Part shown: positions 58,900 through 64,000 of the stretch, piece by piece
How the letters are laid out: every line of letters begins with the position of its first letter
How positions within the stretch are numbered: position 1 is the first letter of the stretch
DNA from: Hofstenia miamia
Lineage: Eukaryota > Xenacoelomorpha > Acoela
Reading direction: 5' to 3'
Length of the DNA: 64,000 nt
NCBI GenBank assembly: GCA_004352715.1
Contig: SCFE01000011.1
Coordinates: 2,018,017 to 2,082,016 of the forward strand
The notes under the pieces: generated by a model
Told to the model about the DNA's origin: nothing
The model's database searches: none
Seen by the model: only the letters and a program-made list of their open reading frames with translations
Position numbers and translations under genes: made by a program

Positions 58900-60110
58900 A
58901 AATTTAATTTTGCCATTATAAATTTGTTGGAAACTATGAAATTCCGACGCAGTGGGAGGCTTTGTAAGGGCCCGTTTTCTTGTTGAACGCTGAATTGCTT
59001 AAGTGCGTGAATTCCTATATTTACCTTGGAGTAAAGCTTACAACCAAATGGTCCTGGTCGATGCATGTCCATAGCAAATTGGTAAAAGCGGCTAAGCAAA
59101 CTTTAAAGTTTGATTTATTGCAGAAGAGTTTATTAGAGGCTGCGAACAAATTGTTCAAAATTTGTATCCTACAATATTTTGGTGTTTTGGGAAGATCTTA
59201 CCTCTAATCATCATCATCTGTTGGAAACCACATTTTATAAACGAGTGCTTGATTTATCCAGTTCTGCGGCAAACAATTCTGTCTTACTCATGGCAAATGT
59301 TCGTCCTCTAGCTCTGGACTTAAAGTATCTCATGCAGCTACCATCTATGCCCTGATGTGAAACCTATCTTTTAGAGTTTAATGAACGTATTTCAGTGATT
59401 GACATTGGTTTCTTTCTCGCACGCAATGATGCAGTTGCAATGGAGGAGATCTAATCAACCCTATCGTCATGCCATTACATGTTACTTCTGCCATGGTTTC
59501 CACCATTTAATATGCTGCAAAGCAAATTTCCATACTGATCCCGATAACGATTGCATATGTAAGCCGTGTGGTTTACAACCTTTTGGACGGTATCATTTCT
59601 TCAATTGCCCTGGCAATTCGAGATCTTTACTGCAGTGGTCTGCTGTAGTGAAATAGTGCTTATTCACTTGTCTGATTTGAAATTTTGTAACCCATCGGGT
59701 GATTATATGAAAAATCTAGGTGTATCGAAAACGGTAGTAGGTACTAGGACACCCCTATGCTCCACCTATTTAACATCATACTTTTGTCTAAGTCGTCCAC
59801 GTGCGCCCCATATTACAAAACGCTGATGTATAAAATTCTCACAAATCGTTTGCTCCATCGCGATATTTATTTAAATTCAGGCTGCATAGACTCACCTCTA
59901 TGTAGGCTATGTGAATCCTATAATGAAAATCCTAAAAACCTCATTTTCGAATGTCCCGTTCGTCTGCCCCATAAGCCCCATCGGTTTAATAGCTTCTACG
60001 ACGTTAATAAACAAAATATTCTAGAAATAATTACTTATTGCATTGAATCAATTGCATCTCCAAAGAGATCCTAGCACAGGTCAGGCCTCATCTCTGTGTA
60101 CTACTTCGAG
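58900..60110 (+). mobile_element. LINE F, RT C-terminus and Cys-rich tail
   Basis: Plus strand: NSYIYLGVKLTTKWSWSMHV (near 59010) is the thumb-side YLG...W..H block of LINE RTs. After stops and frameshifts come a Cys/His-rich ITCYFCHGFHHLICC (near 59475) and then MYKILTNRLLHRDIYLNSGC and DSPLCRLCESY...NLIFECPV (59826-59970). The final spacing (C..C......H/L...C) is the usual C-terminal zinc-knuckle-like end of jockey/R1/I-type LINEs. A short 3' UTR ends near 60230 (tttctgaataaagccggt). Confidence 0.65.
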
Positions 60111-60821
60111 TGCATATTTAGTTTTGTACCTATTTGTAAGCAACTATGTGTGACTTAGTTTAATTTGTGTTTATTTGGTAATAGCTTTGTAAATTTCTAT
60201 TTTTTGTTTCTGAATAAAGCCGGTATTAATTGGGTACGTGGGTCACAGACCCACACGATTATTAAACTGATTTTTATAGAATCAGTTGGTAAAGAAGCTT
60301 GCTTCAGCCAACTTGTGGATCTTCTCAGTATTGCAGTATATCTGAGTTAGATCTTTTACTTGAATTAAAATAGTAGTCACTTTGAGTTTGATGAGAAATT
60401 CAACAAATGAAAATCTAAGAAAATTATTGTTACTTAGCTTACTGAATTTTCCATAGCTTCTTTGAAACTTTTTGCACAAAATTCAGAAAAAAATTTGCTC
60501 ATTAAAATAGAGTTCATTAGCTTTCTAATGAATTAAATAGCGTCAAAATCCATCTTGTGGTTGCTGAGCTATGCTCATTTGAACATCATCCATCAAAGAA
60601 TGTTTTAAATCACTCCTCTTTCTCCATGATTATATTTTAATTACAACACAGATTACAATCGCAAAAATATAATTATCATCTTTAATGAAATATAACGTCA
60701 AACAAATTTAATAACATTTTGCAGCATAACGCCGCACGCACGCACCCACCCCCTTAATTTCCAAGATGGGGGATTCGCCTCCCTAACCGGGAGGCCATTC
60801 AGCTTCTATCACAACTGCACC

Positions 60822-61061
60822 TTGTTAGGAGACATAACCTCGCTTGAGGAGCTCCATCCAGTCAAGTTTTCGACCAGCCAAATACTGTTATATAATAATA
60901 AACACACCACATTAGAAAGTTTGCTTTCAGACATTTACATTAAATATTTCCCTAGGGATAGCTCGCCCTACTTTGCCCGCCTTCTGCGAAAGCTGAAGGA
61001 CCTTCACTTCCAAATAAGCCCCATTCATGCTAACTTAGATATAAAGCTTAATGATTTGTGA
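60822..61061 (+). CDS. Hypothetical protein, 79 codons
   Basis: The frame stays open upstream of its ATG and lies in a GC-richer patch starting near 60725. A Leu/Lys-rich amphipathic part, SPYFARLLRKLKDLHF, is the main visible feature. No signal peptide, metal site or known motif is seen. The patch could be an exon or a TE remnant. Confidence 0.25.
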   Translation: MLGDITSLEELHPVKFSTSQILLYNNKHTTLESLLSDIYIKYFPRDSSPYFARLLRKLKDLHFQISPIHANLDIKLNDL

Positions 61062-61079
61062 ATTCTGGGAAGATGAAAG

Positions 61080-62030
61080 GTAAGAATAAAAGAGGATCTA
61101 TTGCCACACACTGAAGAAGAAAATTTTATAAAATCAAAAATATCAAAATCATAGTGTCCTATGAGAAGTTTATTGAGAAATTTTAAGTCAATCAATTTGG
61201 AAGGAGTTTTGAATTAAGTAGAAGATGTAAGTAAGAATTTCGAGACGAAAATATCCATTTGAAAGCGCGATACAAGATACGATCAATTTTAATTGCAGAA
61301 GTGCAATTGAGAGACCAGCATTGAGAACAGAGCCTAGAAAGACAATATAATTTAAAGAGGATTAATTTTGTGTGACTATTTGAAAAATTTTAGTATGGAA
61401 GATTTGTGTAAATATAATGTAGATGCGAATTTCTTAATCTTAGAAGATGTGTGAATTGTCCAGGACGTTGAGTTCGAAATTTGAATTCCAAAATCACGTA
61501 CATTGATTGGGGTTAAACGTGACTGGGTTATTGTTAAGAAGAATATTAGGAAGATTGTAAGATTTGGCTGAATTGAAAAGAAGAGCTTCAGTTTTAAAAT
61601 AATACAATTTCTTGCAGCAGTAATGATATTTAAACATAAATATGGCTAATTACCGGTTTTTAAAGGTAAACCCACGATCACATAAATTTATTTGAAGCAA
61701 AATTCCAATCCTTGTTTTCATCGAGCAGCCTAAAAAATTTGGAACCATTTCGACAATGAGATTAAAGTAAAAAAATTTTAAAAATTTAGAAAAAAATTTT
61801 TAAAAGTTTATCCTATATTTGTTCAAGATAAAGATTTCAGTTTCCCTATAGTTGCTGTAATTCTTTTGAAAACATCATCTTGGAGTTGTTTTATAAGACT
61901 TACAGATGACTTTGAATCGTCACTTTTCTTTCCATTATAGTTATTTGATCACTATAGTTTAAAATATGCAAATAATTTTATTCCCAACATTTACATTCTT
62001 ACCAACTATGAAGAAAGTGTGTTGAATATA
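61080..62030. other. No gene recognised
   Basis: AT-rich sequence with many stops. Near the right end, taaaatatgcaaataatt (61963-61980) contains an octamer-like atgcaaat 66 bp before the start codon of the next gene. A regulatory role is possible but unsupported. Confidence 0.3.
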
Positions 62031-62038
62031 TCGACATA

Positions 62039-62236
62039 ATGCTAGCTATATTTTTACATTTTGGTATCTGCTATTTGATTTTGGCTCCTATTCAATGTTT
62101 TCCAGATTGGTATTCAAACAAGGGGCTTGCAAAGAGATATTGCGTCGGAAATTGGCATCCGTGTACATCAGAGACATTGTGCTGCGGTTATTGTCTTAGT
62201 ACTGGTGACGGATATTATTACTGTCACCCAATGTGA
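62039..62236 (+). CDS. Secreted cysteine-knot (ICK-like) peptide precursor
   Basis: Precursor of 65 aa in one exon. Residues 1-20 are a hydrophobic signal-like segment. Residues 21-33 look like a propeptide ending in Lys-Arg (32-33), a furin/PC-type dibasic site. The predicted mature part, 34-65, has six cysteines at 35, 42, 48, 49, 52 and 62, spaced C-x6-C-x5-CC-x2-C-x9-C: the C-C-CC-C-C framework of inhibitor cystine knots. A is at -3 of the ATG, and an AATAAA lies at 62310-62315, 74 bp after the stop, so a short transcript is plausible. ICK peptides include ion-channel toxins, protease inhibitors, antimicrobial peptides and neurohormones. The sequence alone does not say which this is. Confidence 0.75.
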   Translation: MLAIFLHFGICYLILAPIQCFPDWYSNKGLAKRYCVGNWHPCTSETLCCGYCLSTGDGYYYCHPM

Positions 62237-62426
62237 ACTTCGCTAAAGTATAATCTTATATTAACTTACAAAGATATCCACTAATGTAACTAATATTGTA
62301 TCTCATGTTAATAAATGTATAATTTTAAATTATTTTACATTATATTGTTTAAAAATTAATGAACTTCCACTCGCAGCAATGACTAATGAAATTTAAACAG
62401 TAATTACGTTTGGGATTAACATAGTA

Positions 62427-62654
62427 TTGTTTGCTGAGTATTTCTTCGTTTTTTTAATATTGTGCATATTTTTAGAAGATGGGTTTAGAAAAACTGCATG
62501 TAATTTTGGGCTTCTTGGGAGACTGTTCATAAGCACAACAATGGATTTACGAAACTTCCCACTTAGAGAATTAATTAAATTATATAATAACTTAGACAAT
62601 GCAGATTTAAAATTTCTTGAAGAATCAGAAACTCATTTATCAAGTAAATATTAA
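62427..62654 (+). CDS. Hypothetical ORF, possible exon after intron
   Basis: A plus-strand frame of 75 codons. A pyrimidine-rich atatttttag at about 62466-62475 could be a splice acceptor, so the exon may begin at AAGATGGGTTT with the upstream ATG irrelevant. The rest is Leu/Asn-rich and helical (LRELIKLYNNLDNADLKFLE) with no recognised family. Confidence 0.3.
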   Translation: MFAEYFFVFLILCIFLEDGFRKTACNFGLLGRLFISTTMDLRNFPLRELIKLYNNLDNADLKFLEESETHLSSKY

Positions 62655-62659
62655 AAGTG

Positions 62660-63440
62660 AAATAATTCAGATGATTGGGTCACAAACGTCAAATTTAGCC
62701 ACAAAATTATTGACATCTTCATTAGCTCAGAAGGAAACGGGTGAGCGTCAATAACTGTTTATTTAGTGTTATAAAGCAATCTCCATGCTATACTTAGCCA
62801 TTGATAAAGTGTAGAAAACACTTGCTTAAAGTTTCTTTTAAGCAACAAGGCATGAAGATAGTGTTAATTTTAGTGTAGATTTTCACAATAAATTATTCTG
62901 AAATATTTGATTTTCTTAATTAATTTGAATATAGAAGACTATAGTAAATAAACCCCTTAATTCAGGAAAAGTCATCTTTTATATCATTAGCTAAATAATA
63001 ACTAGCATTTAATGTTTGAAAAATGCATTACCTGAATAATGGTTAAAAACAAGTTTTTTTGTAAAAAGTTACAATTTTAAAGTTTCCAATTTCAGTTGGG
63101 GTGCACTTTTGTGGATAAAATGAAAATTTTTATGTAAACTTCATCGATTAATGACACAGGTATATTGGGTTAGAAAATGGCAGACTGGCAAGTTACACTC
63201 ACATACTAAACTATTACTATTAGTAATAGTTTAGAACAATAGTAAACACCCAAACAATAAGAGCTTTGTAATTAATTTAAATATATCATTTCAGTAATTA
63301 AGCAAATAATTATAAATAAAATCACGCTTCCATTTAATGCATGTGATAATAAATTTATAAATTGACATAAATTTTTATATAATATTAGAATTAGAATTTA
63401 TTATAAATCTAAGAACAAAACGCTTAGATAAATGGGAACT
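62660..63440. other. No feature recognised
   Basis: AT-rich sequence. A short perfect palindrome, ctattactattagtaatag (about 63210-63229), is the only structure noted. Confidence 0.4.
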
Positions 63441-63448
63441 AAAAAGTT

Positions 63449-63690
63449 TCATGCATTAAACAGCAGTCGATTTGGAAATGCTCTTTTAAACGAATCTGTC
63501 CTTATCTTAGGTAGATAATAGACGGATTTTTTGGCCTTTGCACGTCGGTTGTTCGACTCTCTTCGGTGTGGCAACAAGTCTAAAAGAAAATGATCAACAT
63601 TAGAGTTCATTTGCCTGAGGACCCTTTTGTCAGATTCTGCAACTATCTCCTCCAGACAGCCAATTCTTCTAATATTCATTCTTTCTGCTC
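63449..63690 (-). mobile_element. LINE G, extreme C-terminus
   Basis: The minus-strand frame from 63679 contains HRRESNNRRAKAKKSVYYLP followed by KIRTDSFKRAFPNRLLFNAL. The Y.lP..RTd.fkrsF....i..WN pattern marks the end of many LINE RT proteins. Here the Trp of WN is Phe or lost. The rest of the element would lie to the right, under the N gap. Confidence 0.6.
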
Positions 63691-63869
63691 GTTTGAAAAA
63701 TCATACCATGCCTTTGCTTTCATCGTTGTTGAAATTCCCATACACAGATATGCAATATCTTACTTTACTCATTATCAACGAATCGAAAAGCAATTTAAGA
63801 CCATCAACACCGAGTTTTGAGTGCTTGAGTTGGTTAATCAGATATAGGCGCTTCGAACATACGCTAATC

Positions 63870-64000
63870 NNNNNNNNNNNNNNNNNNNNNNNNNNNNNNN
63901 NNNNNNNNNNNNNNNNNNNNNNNNNNNNNNNNNNNNNNNNNNNNNNNNNNNNNNNNNNNNNNNNNNNNNNNNNNNNNNNNNNNNNNNNNNNNNNNNNNNN
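63870..64000. other. Assembly gap
   Basis: Run of Ns to the window end. Confidence 0.99.

Noticed and set aside
61966-61973. Octamer (ATGCAAAT) as promoter element of the cysteine-knot gene
   Set aside because: A single 8-mer in AT-rich DNA is expected by chance; mentioned only in passing.

Overview
The window is animal nuclear DNA. It is AT-rich and intron-bearing, and most of it is transposable-element (TE) debris. Two conserved host genes can be rebuilt exon by exon: the catalytic subunit of glutamate-cysteine ligase (GCLC, minus strand, 4083-13945, 14 exons, 642 aa) and the polarity protein PAR-6 (plus strand, 36627-43008, 4 exons, 293 aa). A third likely host gene is a single-exon secreted cysteine-knot peptide precursor (62039-62236). 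Introns are bimodal, either 39-49 bp or 0.25-4.7 kb. Together with the PAR-6 gene and animal-type LINE, Penelope, mariner, piggyBac and hAT elements, this points to a fast-evolving invertebrate. I cannot name the species.

Layout. 1-3.6 kb: LINE ORF1 with an SGNH-esterase-like domain (open to the window edge), an L1/Tx1-like reverse transcriptase (RT) relic, a Penelope-like element with a GIY-YIG endonuclease, and a second, broken ORF1. 4-14 kb: GCLC, whose large intron 10 carries two hAT-type MITEs. 14.2-21.2 kb: stacked minus-strand LINEs; two of their ORF2 N-termini carry a 2A-type DxExNPGP motif. 22.2-36.4 kb: an almost CpG-free block with a fold-back element, an R4-like LINE, a CR1-like RT piece, a three-deep nest of LTR-like elements with exact 4-bp target duplications, a decayed Ty3/gypsy element and a piggyBac relic. 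36.6-43 kb: PAR-6 with a deleted mariner in intron 1. 43.7-50 kb: a Penelope relic, a gypsy zinc-knuckle relic, and two CR1/jockey-type LINEs placed head to head. 51-58.8 kb: microsatellites, a small repeat family, and a 2.3-kb hAT-type element containing a large hairpin. 58.9-63.7 kb: LINE 3' ends, the cysteine-knot gene and unassigned ORFs. The last ~130 bases are Ns.

Three places marked by Ns (19261/19635, 34397, 53324-53344/54244) are flanked by exact duplications. They look like unmerged contig overlaps, not biology, so the second piggyBac copy and the repeated ORF1 block should not be counted as real.

The host genes are not functionally linked: GCLC serves glutathione synthesis and PAR-6 serves cell polarity. 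The TEs do form a time series. Nesting order, CpG loss and stop-codon type agree on which insertions are old and which are young.
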